Shown: piece by piece, positions 1 through 12,849 of the stretch | Layout: each line of letters begins with the position of its first letter | Numbering within the stretch: the stretch's first letter is position 1 | NCBI GenBank assembly: GCA_000827325.1 | Contig: KN832871.1 | Location: forward strand, 682,001-746,000 | Direction: 5' to 3' | Source of the DNA: Oidiodendron maius Zn | Lineage: Eukaryota; Ascomycota; Leotiomycetes; Myxotrichaceae | Length of the DNA: 64,000 nt | Notes under the pieces: generated by a model | The model's database searches: none | What the model saw: only the letters and a program-made list of their open reading frames with translations | What the model was told of the DNA's origin: nothing | Made by a program: the position numbers and the translations under genes

Positions 1-1194
1 GATACCTCTTAATATCTTGGTCATGATATTATATAGAAGCTTCATTACTACTGGGAGCATGAATCATGGACTGTAAGCCTGGATGTTATACGGAAGACTG
101 ACATGCATTTCTCATTTGCTTCCACTTGCTTCACACATGCCAATGTAGACTGATCGGCGATCGTTTTACTGTGATCAGAAAGGGCGGCAAACATAGTAAT
201 GCATTAGCATAAAAGGGGAGACTTGGCTCCATCCGTCCGTGCACGCTCTTCCCGTAAGTGAAAGGAATTCTGTTGTAAATTCCGAGGTTGCATTGGCAGG
301 AGGACAACAAGACTAGTGGCCATACACTTGCATCCTCAGGTAAGTTCTATATGGAACGGAAGTCATAAACGGATGATCGACTTGGTCCTCCACAATTTTT
401 TATTTATATCTTGCCCTGGGATCTTCAGAGTAGATTTTGCCTATGGTTCGCTGTAACACATCCTGGATTGCAATAATATTCGCTGCCCAAACTAGTAGCC
501 TCGTTCCGCACACGGGCAATGCGGGATACAGCAAAGATAGACAGCAAGTCTCAAAATTTAAGACCCTGAGATTCGCAGATCGAATATTCGGCCAGCAGAG
601 ATCCTAGAATATGCTCTTACAAATATTGGAGAACTGCATGCTGCTAGATATAGTAAGCTTCTAGCTTCTTAAAACGATTGGGTTACATTAATGAGCACCT
701 ATCTACGGGAGCCCGTTTGGCAGTTAAGCCAAAAGCTATGCATCTTGCATTAGGAGTATGTTATCTTACTCTAATTTATATAGAAAATACTAATCTTAGG
801 TTTAGCCTCATCAATATCGGAGGAGATCTCCATTGTTACTAAAGGGCTATCTGTCTCTATATCATCTAGCATCTAGATGATAATGAAAGCAACTTCTTTC
901 TATACGTTAGTCAGAGTACAAATCTAGCAAAGCGGCCATCTAATTATATAAATCCGTTATTTAGAATAAAACACCCTAGCCTTCACTATTATGTCTGGGA
1001 TTCACGTCCTAGAAATCTCTCGGCGTTTGTTGTCCTCGCATATCTAGACGATATTGGACCTATCAATACCTCAATTGGCACCAAGTTAGTTATAGGCATA
1101 GATGATCAGCTCAAGATGAATATCGTAAAACTCTCTGCGGCGCTTATCTTTTAGACCTTGCTAGAACGCAAACTTAGCAAATAAGACTTACATA

Positions 1195-1296
1195 GATCCG
1201 ATGACGATTGTTAAGAGATAACAATAGGGATCCAACAACAATTGTTAAGAGATTACAACATGGATCCGATAACGATTGTTAAGAGACAGCAAAATT
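1195..1296. repeat. Three-copy 34-bp tandem repeat
   Basis: Three successive units begin with gatcc at 1195, 1229 and 1263, and each contains the core attgttaagaga. Units one and two are 34 bp long. The third is slightly diverged at its end. The repeat lies within the AT-rich, gene-poor left edge. Confidence 0.75.
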
Positions 1297-2159
1297 TAAG
1301 AGACGGGTATACTCCTGGATGGCGGGCATATCGGAAGGCAAGGGCTTCCTAATCGGGCGGTTGGGAAGATCATCTCCCGAAGGAGTGGCCTCTACGAACA
1401 GACTCGATCCGACTGTAGTGGCAGATCCGGTCTTGGTAGGCGTGTTGGCTACTCCTGCCATCTCGACATCGCTCTGCTTGGCAGACGAGCGTGGCATCCT
1501 TCTTCTATTCCCCTCTCTTGCTCCCTACCCATGTCTTCGTCCCGGTGCAGAAGAGTCCGATCTTGATCTTCGCGCATCCAGATTGGGACGTGCTAGGCAT
1601 TGATTATATAAGACTGTTTGATTCTTGCTATTGTACACCTTGACGGCCACAGAAGAGCCTAGTAACAATACCGAAAATATTTTAGGACATTCTAGCATCT
1701 GTTAAGAGGCTCCATCCTGCTCTCTGTCTCGTAAGAGCCCAAGATTGGCGACTTCACCATAAGATCTTCGCGGGTCACGCCGCTTGGCTCACCGATTTGC
1801 TTAGGGAAGTCGACGCTAGAGAGGAATTCTGCATTAGAAAACTTATTTCTTACTGTCAAAACATAGGTGCATTGTATCAGGCGATTGTTTCGTTGGGTGT
1901 CTGTCTCCATAGTTCCAAAGTCTTTTTCCATCTAAAGCAATATGCAACCACGATGACGTCCTTTTTTTATCCGTAGCTGTTCTTTAGAGTCACCTTCTTG
2001 TATTGGCCATTCCTTTTAAGGAATCCGCATTTTTAAGGAGATCCTTAGATCGTTGAGCCGTATAAATGCTGTTGTCTTGTTCATGTGCTGAGCATTATCT
2101 TCGACATTCACCGTGGCCTTGAGCACTGGCCATGAAGAGAAAGGCTTGTCTGGGGGTTT

Positions 2160-2180
2160 CCTTTGTCCTTTGTCCTTTGT
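2160..2180. repeat. Short 7-bp tandem repeat (cctttgt)3
   Basis: Three perfect copies of cctttgt are followed by an imperfect fourth. It is a simple microsatellite-like run in non-coding sequence. Confidence 0.7.
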
Positions 2181-3324
2181 CTTTTGCACAGTAGCTCATA
2201 AAAGTGGTAATTTGTGAATCAACGTATACTAGAAAAGGACGGTTTCGTCCGAAACTAATAAAGCTGCGGGAGCATTTCTGAGGTCGCCACTTGACCACTG
2301 GGAAGTTGAGAAGCTATTCAGTTCGGTCCTCCATCTATACGGGAAATTTTGGCGCAAGGATGGGGCCCAGTGAGATTCGAGATGATCCGGCAGGTAGTGA
2401 AGTCTTAGATCCATCGTGTTGCGTACAGTACGCTTTCATTGTGATGTCCGTAAATCCGGTGGTCGACGACGGCCTCGATGCTATCGAGCTGGTCAAATGC
2501 CGGCCGGGTAGAATGGTGGAAACCTAAGCGTCATATGAGTCTTTGGAGTAGAGAACATAGTGAGGTAAAGCTCTCGGCTCAGGGAATCTTAGAGCCAGCA
2601 AGACTCGGAATATGGAAGATTATGTAAAAGATCCCGACAGAAGTACAGCGGCATGTCAGTTACAAACGATTCTGACACAGAGTGCCTTATTTACGTGATC
2701 AATAAACACCTTTTCGCAGGGTTCGGTGCACATGCGATGCTTGTCATCTGCGGAGACTCAGAAACGTGATCTGAGAGCACTATACCTTTTCCAGCCGTGC
2801 CGAGCCGCGGTGGAAATCAGGTACCCGCACCTTAAAGAATTTATGCTTAACCATCAAAAATAACTTTCATGACTACAGGTTTGTATTCCCTTCAGATACG
2901 TACATCCCTCTACAGTCAACGGGGGTTCGTGGGCCCATCCGTTTGTGATGTATCCACAGCCGCGCCTCCCTGACACGTAGCAGCAATCACTTTGCAGCAC
3001 GGAATCTGCACGGCTGACAATCCAGCCCCTTTGTCGATAGTTGGGGGCCGTTTGTCACGTCCCAACCCTTTGCAACTGCGGAGGTAAGACGACGCGCATT
3101 CAGGGATAGTCAGCCATTGGGTTGTTATAGTGAACACTTTTTTGCACAGCTTGGCCCCCGCAGGGTCAGCATTGTGCGACCTAAAATGCTCCTTAGTTTA
3201 AGAAGCTTGTCCTTCCAGTGAATGGTGTATTTACCCTTTCCACCACCCTTCTCGTCTTCCTTCCCCATTCACTTGTGTCGTGAACTATTATCTTGCTGTA
3301 AGAACTCAACTATTGAAGTTAGCC

Positions 3325-6300
3325 ATGCTCTCTCGCATCCACGGTCTCAAGGGGGAGAATGACGACGAAGTGGTATCCGTTGCGGAGAGCGCAGCTCCCT
3401 CCAACCCAGCAAGCCTTGGCAACCCCAAAGATGGCGCAATCATCTACATGCCAGCTCCCTCGTCGAAGAAAAAGATGCATCAATCGCCGCAGGAGGCTAT
3501 AGATGAATTCTGGGCCAAATTCAACAGCAAAACTCCGGGCCGAGGTGGGTAGGCGCGATGAAGCCTGTAACGTATGAAACTAATAGTCTTGCAGCTTCTA
3601 ACATTCTACCTAAGGAAAAGGTAAGGACCTGCCTGCGGGGAAGCCCACTTACCATTTGAAGTCCCACAAATAGGAAACGCCAATGATGGAGGTGGTGTTG
3701 TCTTGAATGAGGTTTTATGGGAACATCGCATCCTACATTTCTGCTGTTTGAATCGACCAAAGCTGATTGTTATATTTTGTAGGACGCACCAAACTCAGGC
3801 AATCAGCCTCTGAGAGGCATCAGCAAAGCCAAAGATGCTGCCTCGACATACGAAGAAGCTGCCGCAACCTGCAGGGCCAAAGTCGAGGCAATTGTCAAAG
3901 AGTGTCGACGAGTCAATCAAAAATATCGCGATCCGCACTTTGATATGGAGTTCGATCTAAAGTGGGGCACAAAGGACTGCCTCACATCACTGAAAGACAC
4001 TGCGGTTATGGAAGACAGGTTCTATCCTGGCTCTGTTAAGAGAGTTGGGGATATATTCGAGGAGCCGGAGTTTTACAAAGGTGGTGCCACTGCAGGAGAT
4101 ATTCGCCAGGGTAGAGACGGTGACTGTTGGCTCATGGCAGCACTGGGAACCTTGGGCAACAAGCCTGGGCTCATTGAGAAAGTGTGCGTGGCAAGAGACG
4201 AGAAAATAGGTGTCTATGGGTTTGTCTTCCATCGGGATGGGGAGTGGATATCCGAAATCATCGATGACAAACTGTACTTGACCAAGCCTGATTATGATGA
4301 GAGCTGGATTGAACGCAATCTAATAGAAGATCGCCAGAGAATTAACTCCGAGGAAGATTACCGAAAAATCTACCAAGTACGTACAGCATTCATCTCAGTG
4401 CAACGACTTCTAACCCATTAATAGACTGGTTCTGGTGCATTGTATTTTGCTCAATGCGAAGATCCGAACGAGACTTGGCTCCCATTATTGGAAAAAGCTT
4501 ATGCGAAAGCACATGGGGTGAGAAAGTTGGACCGCCATCATACAAATTCAGAAGAACTGACAGAAATTTAGGACTACTCTGCGATTGAAGGTGGATTCAC
4601 AGGAGAAGCACTCGAAGATCTCACAGGAGGTGTCACTACCGAACTTTTCACAACAGATATTCTCGATAAGGACCTCTTTTGGATGGACCTCTCGCAAGTT
4701 AACGAGGAATTTTTGTTTGGCTGCGCGGCTGGCGCCTTTGCCTACTTGGGACGTGGCGAGCGAAAGGGAATTGTTGAAGGTCATGCGTATTCCATCTTGA
4801 GAGCTGTTGAAGTGGATGGGAAGAGATTTTGCCTTCTCAGAAATCCATGGGGAGAATATGAATGGAATGGGCCTTGGAGTATACTCTTCTTTGAGACTCG
4901 TTGGTTAAATTGCCTTACTGACTGGTTCAGGCGATGGAAGTAAAGAATGGACGCCAGAGTGGATGCAAAAGCTGAATCATCGCTTCGGAAATGATGGTTC
5001 TTTCTGGATGTCATATGAGGACTTGTTGCAAAAGTACCAGACAATCGATCGTACCCGACTATTCGTCGAGGACTGGAAAATAACTCAGCATTGGACATCA
5101 TTCAATGTTTCTTGGGCAACCGAGTACCACAGCACCAAGTTTGCCTTCACAGCCGAGAAGAGAACTTCTTTTGTGCTAGTACTATCGCAGGTAAGTCATG
5201 CTAGAGTGGTATGAGCCGAAGGTAGCTGATCTCATTTCAGCTTGATGATCGCTACTACTGTGGCCTCGAAGGTCAATACAGTTTTAAATTGGCTTTCCGA
5301 GTTCATAAGGCCGGAGAGGAAGACTACATCGTCAGGAGTCATGTAAACTACTGTATGTCAAGATCAGTGACAGCTGAACTTGATCTTGACGCTGGCGAGT
5401 ATCACGTCTTGGTGAAGATAGAGGCAGTGAAATATGATGGGAGCCTGGCTGTTGAGGATGTTCTCCGCAACAATGCGAAGCGTCGCAGAGACAAATTGCT
5501 CCGTATTGGCCGCGCGTATGACTTGGCGCATGCAAAAGGACAGATTGTTGAGTCGAGTGAAGAGAAGGAAGCCCGCGAGAAACTAGAGGCCAAGGAGAAA
5601 GAAAAAAAGAAGAAGGAGATGAAAGACAAACTGATGAAAGAGAAGGAGAGGCGCAAGCATGTTGAGAATAAGGAAACAAGGAAGACGAGAGAAGCAGCAG
5701 CGAAACGCAAGGCAAAGGCCAAGGCAAACTCAAAGAAGGCACAAACGGAAGCAAAGAAAGGTGAGGAGAAAAAAGAGAATCAGAAAGAAGGAAGTGAAAC
5801 GAATGAGGAGACCAGGCCAGAAGCTACACAGGGTAAAGAGGATGGGAATATCACGAAATCAGAATCTGTGGAGGCACTTTCTGTATCCGATCCGAAGCCC
5901 ATCGAGAATACTGCTCTTGATTCCGCACCAAAAGAGGCTGAAGAGCTATCCAAAGTCGGGGAGACTAAAGAAAGTGAACCTTCCACTGAGAAAGAGAACA
6001 ACAAAAATGGGAAAGACGGTGAGACAGAGGCTGTTCCCACTGAAGCGGCAGATGCCAATTCCAAACCAGAAACAGGCGCCCCTGAAGATGAAGATGACGA
6101 GGACCTCTCAGACATCGAGTCCATTGTCTCCGATATTACTACTGGCGTGGTTGAGGAAGCTGTGGAGGAAGCACGACTTGCAGCTGAAACAGCAGCCACG
6201 TCTGAACCACCTGCCGACGAAGAAGAGGATGAGTTTGAGAAGGATCCATGGAATGCCGTTGCGGTCGTGGGCCTGAGAGTCTACAGCAAAGGATCACCAG

Positions 6301-6500
6301 TCAGTATACGTGTAATCCGTCCAAAATTCTGGGAGGGGTTAGACAAGGAATCGATTGCCAAGACCGAAAAGGTTGAGAACAAATTGGATGTTGATGACAG
6401 CGCAGTCGATGCTGCAACAGGAGAGCAAGTGAAGAAGGACGCATCGGATGATGCCCAAAAGCCGGACGATGGGAGTGAAGGGAGCATAGTAGTGGTTTAG
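3325..6500 (+). CDS. Calpain-type cysteine protease (family C2) with a long charged C-terminal tail
   Basis: This is a predicted intracellular calpain-like protease of 919 aa. Exons: 3325-3544, 3595-3620, 3783-4376, 4425-4517, 4572-4878, 4931-5190 and 5241-6500; all junctions keep frame with GT-AG introns. The catalytic triad is complete: Cys197 in GDCWLMAAL, His382 in EGHAYSIL and Asn402 in LRNPWGEY. A beta-rich calpain domain-III-like segment follows (about residues 425-530). The last 350 or so residues are a lysine/glutamate-rich, low-complexity and probably disordered or coiled tail ending in a short hydrophobic-charged segment. The in-frame codon at 3280 is GTG, so the ATG at 3325 is the likely start. 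It is not PalB/Rim13: no MIT domain is visible and the tail differs. Substrates are unknown. The catalytic assignment is firm; the role is not. Confidence 0.9.
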
Positions 6501-7137
6501 GTAAATTCAAGAGTGGCCTTTCTGCTAAATTGGAAAATATGAAAATATGACTATGGTAAGTGAATGACAGCAGATTTAGGTACGTTCAGTGTTAGCGTTT
6601 CCACGCCCGGATACGATATGATGGTTGTTTTAGCATCAATATGTACCGTACTTTCATTGAACAATATCTCCCCTACGCATAGATGAGGTGAACTAGTTAA
6701 TTGTATTATCATGTACAATACAAGTGAGTGAGATATGTCTGCTCTCATTACCATTGCCATGAGAGGAGCGACGCGAGGCGGATGGCCGGATCAAGAAAGG
6801 CCGTCTGATATGTCACGTGACTAGAGACGAATCGTGATGAGATATTCGGCCAATCTTCAGCTCCCTAAGAACTTCTCAGCACGTATTGCTGCGCCTCAAA
6901 TGGTAATGTTGGGTGACGGTTCCAATATTAGCACGGCTCATCGTGTCTGGGCGCAGACTTTCGGGTCAGCCCACCCCCTTCCATATATAGTTACAGATGG
7001 ACGAAGCATCTCTGCATACGATTGGGACGTATGTACAACAAACACTGGAATCAGACATCACTTCAAATCTACGACGCGCAAGCCAATAATGGCGTTTTGA
7101 AACATCTGGTTGACGGAGCACCTACGTATCGAACATC
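6501..7137. other. Intergenic, calpain to MARVEL gene
   Basis: This tandem intergenic interval should hold the calpain 3' end and the promoter of the next gene. Short open frames at 6551-6760 (minus) and 6834-7100 (plus) lack recognisable features. Nothing else is visible. Confidence 0.6.
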
Positions 7138-8122
7138 ATGGCTCTGAAGAGGAATAAGAGAGGCGGGAGGCCATCGCCGTACCCGCGGCTTCTCTTTCAC
7201 GGTCTGCGAGCGATGCAGTTATTAAGTTCTCTTGTTGTCAGCGGCATAATGTGCTATTTCATATACCATCTTCGTTCGTCTCACTTTACTGCACAGCGAT
7301 GCGCCTTCCAACATTCTTCTAATATGCAGAACAGGAGACGAGCATTATCCGATCCCATGGACGTTCATTAATGTATGTGCCTCCGCTTATTCCCTTTTGC
7401 GCCGCAGAGATGCCTCTTCAGTTCATGATTATGCAGAATACGAAGCTAATTACTTGTGGTGATGCAGCTGCTATGTATATCTATTGCTACCATTGCCAGT
7501 TTAACGGTCACCATCATCCTCTATAATTTCACCTATCTCCCCCCCAAATTCAACCTTATTCTCAACGGCCTAATAACATTATTCTGGTTCTTGGGTCTCG
7601 GACTTCTTAGTATGTCGATAGCAACAACTCATGTACTAAACAAGGCATGCACAACCGATATTTGGAATGGGTCGGACGCAGCGGGTGTTTGTAGAGATTA
7701 TAAGGCCCTTTGGGGTATGACGCTAGTCGGATCGTACGTTTTTCTACGACCTATGTACTCGGACCAGTTCGAGGCGCTCAAAACTAACTATCTATGTAAT
7801 TAGTGTCGCAACTTTCGCAGCCTTCCTCCTCGACCTTCACACACAACGTAAAGTCACGAAAAGAGGCATCTACGCCATGCCCGAAGATGACCAAGATGCA
7901 CGGCGGCTTAATGATCTGAAGACCACGCGCGTCCGTTCTGAAGGGTACGATGCGCCGACCGAAGAGACCGAGGCCAGTACCTCTGTCTTTGACTCCGATA
8001 TTGGCTACCATAGCCGGTATGGTGACCCAGACGATGAAGTGCAGACTATACCCCAAGGTCCATTGGGTGACCACCAGGCAGGGACGAATATGGGATATCA
8101 CAACCGGTTTTTTCAAGATTAG
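7138..8122 (+). CDS. Four-helix MARVEL-like membrane protein
   Basis: This is a predicted integral membrane protein of 252 aa. Exons: 7138-7273, 7335-7372, 7468-7733 and 7804-8122. Exon 2 is only 38 bp but supplies the segment RDEHYPIPWTFIN, typical of fungal MARVEL-like proteins. The order is a short basic N-terminus, TM1 (about residues 22-43), TM2 from LLCISIATIASLTVTIILY, TM3 around ILNGLITLFWFLGLGLLSMS, a cysteine-bearing loop (NKACTTDIWNGSD..VC), TM4 around LVGSVATFAAFLLDLH, then an acidic cytosolic tail of about 90 residues ending YHNRFFQD. MARVEL proteins generally act in membrane apposition and vesicle trafficking; no specific role can be given. The first intron uses a gttcgt donor, chosen because it restores the conserved segment. 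Confidence 0.85.
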
Positions 8123-11099
8123 TGGCTGCTTTTTGGGACTGGAGTGTAGTAAAAGCGAACGGTGTCGGTCTGTGATCTTACTCTCAAGGCGTCAGTGTCT
8201 TGCTTTTGGGCGAGGTTTGTTTCTGTACCGCTTGATGGAGAACTATGTCCTTTAGCGTCGAAGGTTAATCGAATAACGAGATGTTGCCCGTGCAGCAGAA
8301 AGAATGGAGCATAACAGATAAGCTGTCGGAGAATAGGACATTTCGTTACCGGGATACCTCGCTTGCATTGCCATTGCATGGCCGATCTTATCGTGCCTGG
8401 GAAAGAGATAGAAGTGTCTACACTGCAGTGACGATTCGGGTAGCAGGTCCAAGTATATCATGAACTATTGATGTGATATGATGTCTCTACATACCATTTG
8501 GTTAAAGCCTTGAAGGGGACGCGGAGATGATAGTGATGAATTGAGATATATTGGGCATGGGAATTTGAATATTGGCTGTACTTAGAATAGACACTGCACA
8601 TCCCTCTCGGGACAAGACAATGTCTCTGGACTCAATATAGTATACATGAAATAAGCCATACTTCAAGTCAACCCCTACAGCGAGATTATGAAATGATGAA
8701 TTCTCACTCCTTCCTATTAGAATGCTAGTTGGCGCGGTGCTGGTATGGCTTCTCTCGAGGCGACACTTGTATACTCGGGTACCGATCGTATTCCCGTGCT
8801 GTTGTATCGGTGATGCGATACCATACGATACCCTGCCAGTTCTAAAATTGGGAATCACGGAGGGAAACGATAGTCACATCCCCCGCTCTTTCTCTTCTGC
8901 ATCCCATGTTGCCATGCTCTACTGTATTCAGAGAACCCTAGGGTGTTTACTTCCTAGGCTGTAGGGTTTCGACATGGACACCATGCAGTCTCTCTGTAGA
9001 TATCACGCTGCACCTTTGGCCACCACGTGGCTCGCAGGATGGAATGCTACGGGTAATTTCAGGGCAGATGCCGAGAGAGGCAGGTTACTGCGAGATCTGG
9101 TTAGGGAAGGTTGAAACGTGGTGCGGGCCACAATGGTGCACCTCAGGCTTTCCATCAGCATCTCCAGCTCAGCCCATAGAACCCAACCCGCCGAATAAGG
9201 CGAGCCGCGTCTCACCAGCAGAGCGGGAAGGTTTCTATTTTGCTGCCCACCAGCAGGAAGTTGAAACTCCAGGTGCAGGCCACCCGACCAAGTGCAGAGC
9301 TGTACCAAGTGGGCTACAGCTGGAGCGGAATGGGAGGTTGTATCGTTGCGAGGCGCAGCTCTTACCTCCTCGTATCGCTTATAAGATTAGTACTGTACAA
9401 TGTACGGTCAGCGCGCTGCGCCAGGGTCCAGAACACAGATGCGTGCACAGGTCCAGGGCCCCTAGGTCGGGTCAGGGTTGACGGAGGAGCGGTTGACGGG
9501 AAGAGAACAGACACAAGCCGGTGAACCAAAGCTTGGACAGCAAATGTGACAGTGCTCCAATTCCCACGTGGTTTTGTCCGAGACTGGCGTCACATCTAGG
9601 ACCCCCTGGCCAGGATGTCTCCTCTGGCTGTCTCTGACCACCACCGAACAGGCAAATGTGTCGACAATCTACCTCACTTGGTGATGCTCATACACCCATC
9701 TCCAGTGATATGCAGTGGACCGCATGCATGTTGTGGCGGCATCCCTTGACCAGTTCCTCGTTATAGCCTTTCCCAAGAGGGGGCAGTGGTGATTGGGCTG
9801 GTCGAGAAACTGTCTCATTTCTGCAAACCCAGGCTAACGCCGTATGCTCGCATGTTTTCGACAGGGCCATTTTCGGACATGTTTTGGGGCTTCAGCAAGA
9901 CGAGGACGCTACGGACGCCGGCCCTGAGGGAAATGTATCACAAGTGTTAGAACTCGTCGAGAAGGAGGGCGCGCACAGTGGGTACTCAGGTACACGCAAA
10001 GGCTAACGCATCTCACCTTGCTGGCCGTATGCCACAGTACCAACCACGGGATGGGCCGAATCGAGCTGATACTTTTGGCGTGCCTCCAGAGGGGTTTCCT
10101 TATTTTTGGGTTGCTGAGCCAGCCCGGATCATCTCACGTGAAATGACCATTACGACAGAATATGTTGGACCAGCGTCCTCACGATGACCAAATCAATCCA
10201 TTCTCGATATTGCCAAGCGCATGGCCGTGCGTGCGCACTGGCTTGCGAGAATTCGCTACCGCATCGGTATCTCCATCTTGCGCTACTCCACCGGTACTTT
10301 GCAGGTAGATGGGACGGAATGGCGAGGTGGATGTTTCGCAGATATCGACCATCCTGGGATGCTGTCTTGCATCGCCCATGGGCACATTGCGAAAGTGCCA
10401 GGTGTGTGGCCAGGTTCCTGATCCTAACGATTCATCCCACGTTGCTACCATGGTTCACAGCCACGCCCAGACTGTGAACCTTAATTGCGACTGGCCATTG
10501 AGAATCTGCAAGTGCCGCAAACGACAGTGATCTCCGGCGATAGGGTCGCACTGCAGGCCCTGCAACAAATGCCCGTGTGTCTTAAAACGGCCAAGAGCTA
10601 CTTCTGTTCTATTGTTAGCCCTGATTTCCCAGTTACGACCATTGCAGCAGCACCTCTTGTCAGCCCAGCTCAGCACCGACATCTTGCCCCTCCGCTGCCT
10701 CCCCTCCCCCACCCCCCATCCCCCACCTCCTATCAGCAGGCTCTACAGACTGGTATCAGGCTCCACACCCATGTGGCACGTTGTCCACACGTGGGTGAAT
10801 TTGACCTGCATCAAGCGTCATACGCTATGTCCAACTGCGGCCCAGGAGTTCCTTTGAAGGGGATAGAACATGGCCAGAGACAGGCCACTCTCACCCTCCT
10901 CTATCCTTGCACCCCCTTGGATGCCCCAGTTGGTTCTGTAAGAATATGCCGATTCACACCATGTCAGCCATGTGTTACCCTTGCTCCAACAATCCTCCCT
11001 CCCATGTGTCGAGCCCGTCTCCCTCGTTTATGAATACCACGCTCCCCCTCCTCGAGGAGTTGCATCCACGATCCGTCTCTCACCCCAAACCTGCCCACC
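8123..11099. other. Long intergenic region upstream of a Zn2Cys6 regulator
   Basis: About 3 kb without a convincing gene. Open frames such as 9044-9481 (plus) and 10485-11033 (plus) look like chance frames in GC-richer DNA. A polypyrimidine block, mostly C, sits at about 10680-10735. An AACCCTA box at 8934-8940 faces TAGGGTT at 8962-8968. A GTACTGTAC palindrome lies at 9390-9398. The right part is presumably the promoter of the regulator starting at 11100. Confidence 0.55.
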
Positions 11100-12849
11100 A
11101 TGAAGCCCAAATCCGCGCATCGATATAGAATCTGTGGCACTCCTGTCCGGACAGGATGCATCACTTGCAAGTGCGTATCAGAGTACAGACTGTTTAACCT
11201 TCCGTTGGCTAACATCCTCTAGGATCCGGCGCGTCAAGTGCGGAGAGGAGAAGCCCTTCTGCAAGAGATGTACCTCAACGGGTCGCAAATGCGATGGCTA
11301 CGCTCCTCCTTCCGAGACGAAGCCTGGCCAGAAGAGGTCGGCTCCCAAGTCACTCTCCAATGCCAACGGGGACCCAATGGAGCAGAATATCCACCACTTC
11401 TTCACCACAGTTACCGCCCCTAAGCTATCTGGGTGCTTCTCTCCAGACTTCTGGGAGAAGCGAGTAGCTCAAGCCAGCGTGAATGCGCCTTCCGTCCGCC
11501 ATGCTATGATTGCAATCGGTGCTGTGCATCAAGACTTCATTGCCAGGCACGAGAATGCCAACAACTGTTTTGATGTTTCGTTAAAAGCGTTTGCCATCCG
11601 TCATTATACCAAAGCCATCAGCCATCTACACCAGCTTGTGTCAAACAGGACACAGCAGCTTGACATCACACTGATATCCTGCATCCTCTTCATTGTCTTC
11701 GACTGCCTCATCGGTCACCACACCAGCGCCTTGATTCATCTGAAGGCTGGTTTGAAGATTCTTGAAGACATTAAACAACAGAACTCCCAGGGCGGAATAA
11801 ACGCCCAGTCCACTTGCACTCATGAGTGGGAGAGGGAATTTGCTCCCATATTACTTGGCCTTGGCGTTCAAGCAGCCTCCTTCATCAACCCCAGAGACCG
11901 CAAAGACCGCGCATCTCTCTGGGAGTCCTTAAAAGCTGTTCGAATACCCACCCACCCTCTTACCTTCCACTCCTTAGATGAGGCTCGCCATGCACTGGAA
12001 ACTATCGCCGTTGATATCATGGGTGACCGCATCGCTGCCGACCTTATCCCTACCCAGTACCCAGTCGACAGTCCCAACTCACCGACTCATCTCAATGCCC
12101 TGAAAAACTGGACTAAGGCACTAGATCGCTATCTCGTGAACTATGCTACTCGTGATCCATCTGTGAGCAAAGTTCGCTGTGGTGCCAACATGCTTAAAGT
12201 TCACTCTCTCATGATGACAATCACTGTTACCCCCTCCTCTGCCGATTCGAATTTCGAGCGCATCCTCTCATTATGTGAGTGTCTCATCGCCACAAACACG
12301 AACTGTGGTCGCACAGCTCCCATCCCGAGCTTCACAGCAGACTTCGGTATCATATCTCCTCTATTCTTTACGGCTCTCCGAGCTCCCAGAGTCCAGCTTA
12401 TGCAACGCGCCTATGATCTCTTATCGAGTGCCCCTGGACGGGAAGGCATGTGGGACTCGGATGATGCGCTACTTGGTGCCGGGGATGCTATAATGAGTTC
12501 TGCGCAATATACAACCTTTGCGAGCAGCATGGCTGCTCTCCAACCTGTGTATCCACAGAAGGAGGAATTCGTGTTCGATGATATCCAGGAACGTCTGCAC
12601 GCCGAACCATTCGCACAGTCGCCGGAGCAGGATCTTTCCATTTTTGAATCCTTACAGGATGGTGGGCAATTTGTACGTCCTTCACTATTGGGTGATTTTG
12701 ATCATACACCCGTGAATAGGCAGTTCAGTGTTGACAGCATCGCCAGCTGCAGCAGCGGGAGTGCTAGTGGCAGTGAGTTTGGAAGTGATGTGTCATTTGA
12801 TCCTCCTTTTTCCATGGACGATTTTTCCGTCGAATACCCTCTGTTATAG
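11100..12849 (+). CDS. Zn2Cys6 transcription factor (Fungal_trans_2-like)
   Basis: This is a predicted nuclear DNA-binding regulator of 565 aa with exons 11100-11170 and 11223-12849. The intron splits the zinc cluster just after its second cysteine, a common position in this class. The binuclear cluster is complete: Cys20, Cys23, Cys30, Cys37, Cys40 and Cys47 (CITCK..RRVKCGEEKPFCKRC). The next hundred residues contain FWEKRVAQAS and VRHAMIAIGAVHQDF, the hallmark start of the Fungal_trans_2 type regulatory domain. Hydrophobic helices follow (for example ITLISCILFIVFDCLIGH). The C-terminus is serine/acid-rich and may activate transcription. No neighbouring pathway gene points to its targets. 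The ATG at 11100 is preferred over the in-frame codon at 11134, because it restores the cluster. Confidence 0.9.

Larger units (their letters stand above)
1..3324. other. AT-rich left edge without a convincing gene
   Basis: This stretch is AT-rich, especially between about 600 and 1300, with many stop codons in every frame. Short open frames exist (for example 1279-1497 minus and 1692-1931 minus), but none resembles a family I know and none has clear splice-linked neighbours. The base composition would suit a decayed repeat altered by RIP, but I cannot name an element family. The last 150 bp (about 3180-3324) become pyrimidine-rich and probably form the promoter and 5' leader of the calpain gene. 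Confidence 0.6.

Noticed and set aside
3325-6500. Identification of the calpain as PalB/Rim13 of the pH pathway
   Set aside because: There is no N-terminal MIT domain, and the long charged tail does not fit PalB. Only the general calpain family is supported, despite the tempting pH theme.
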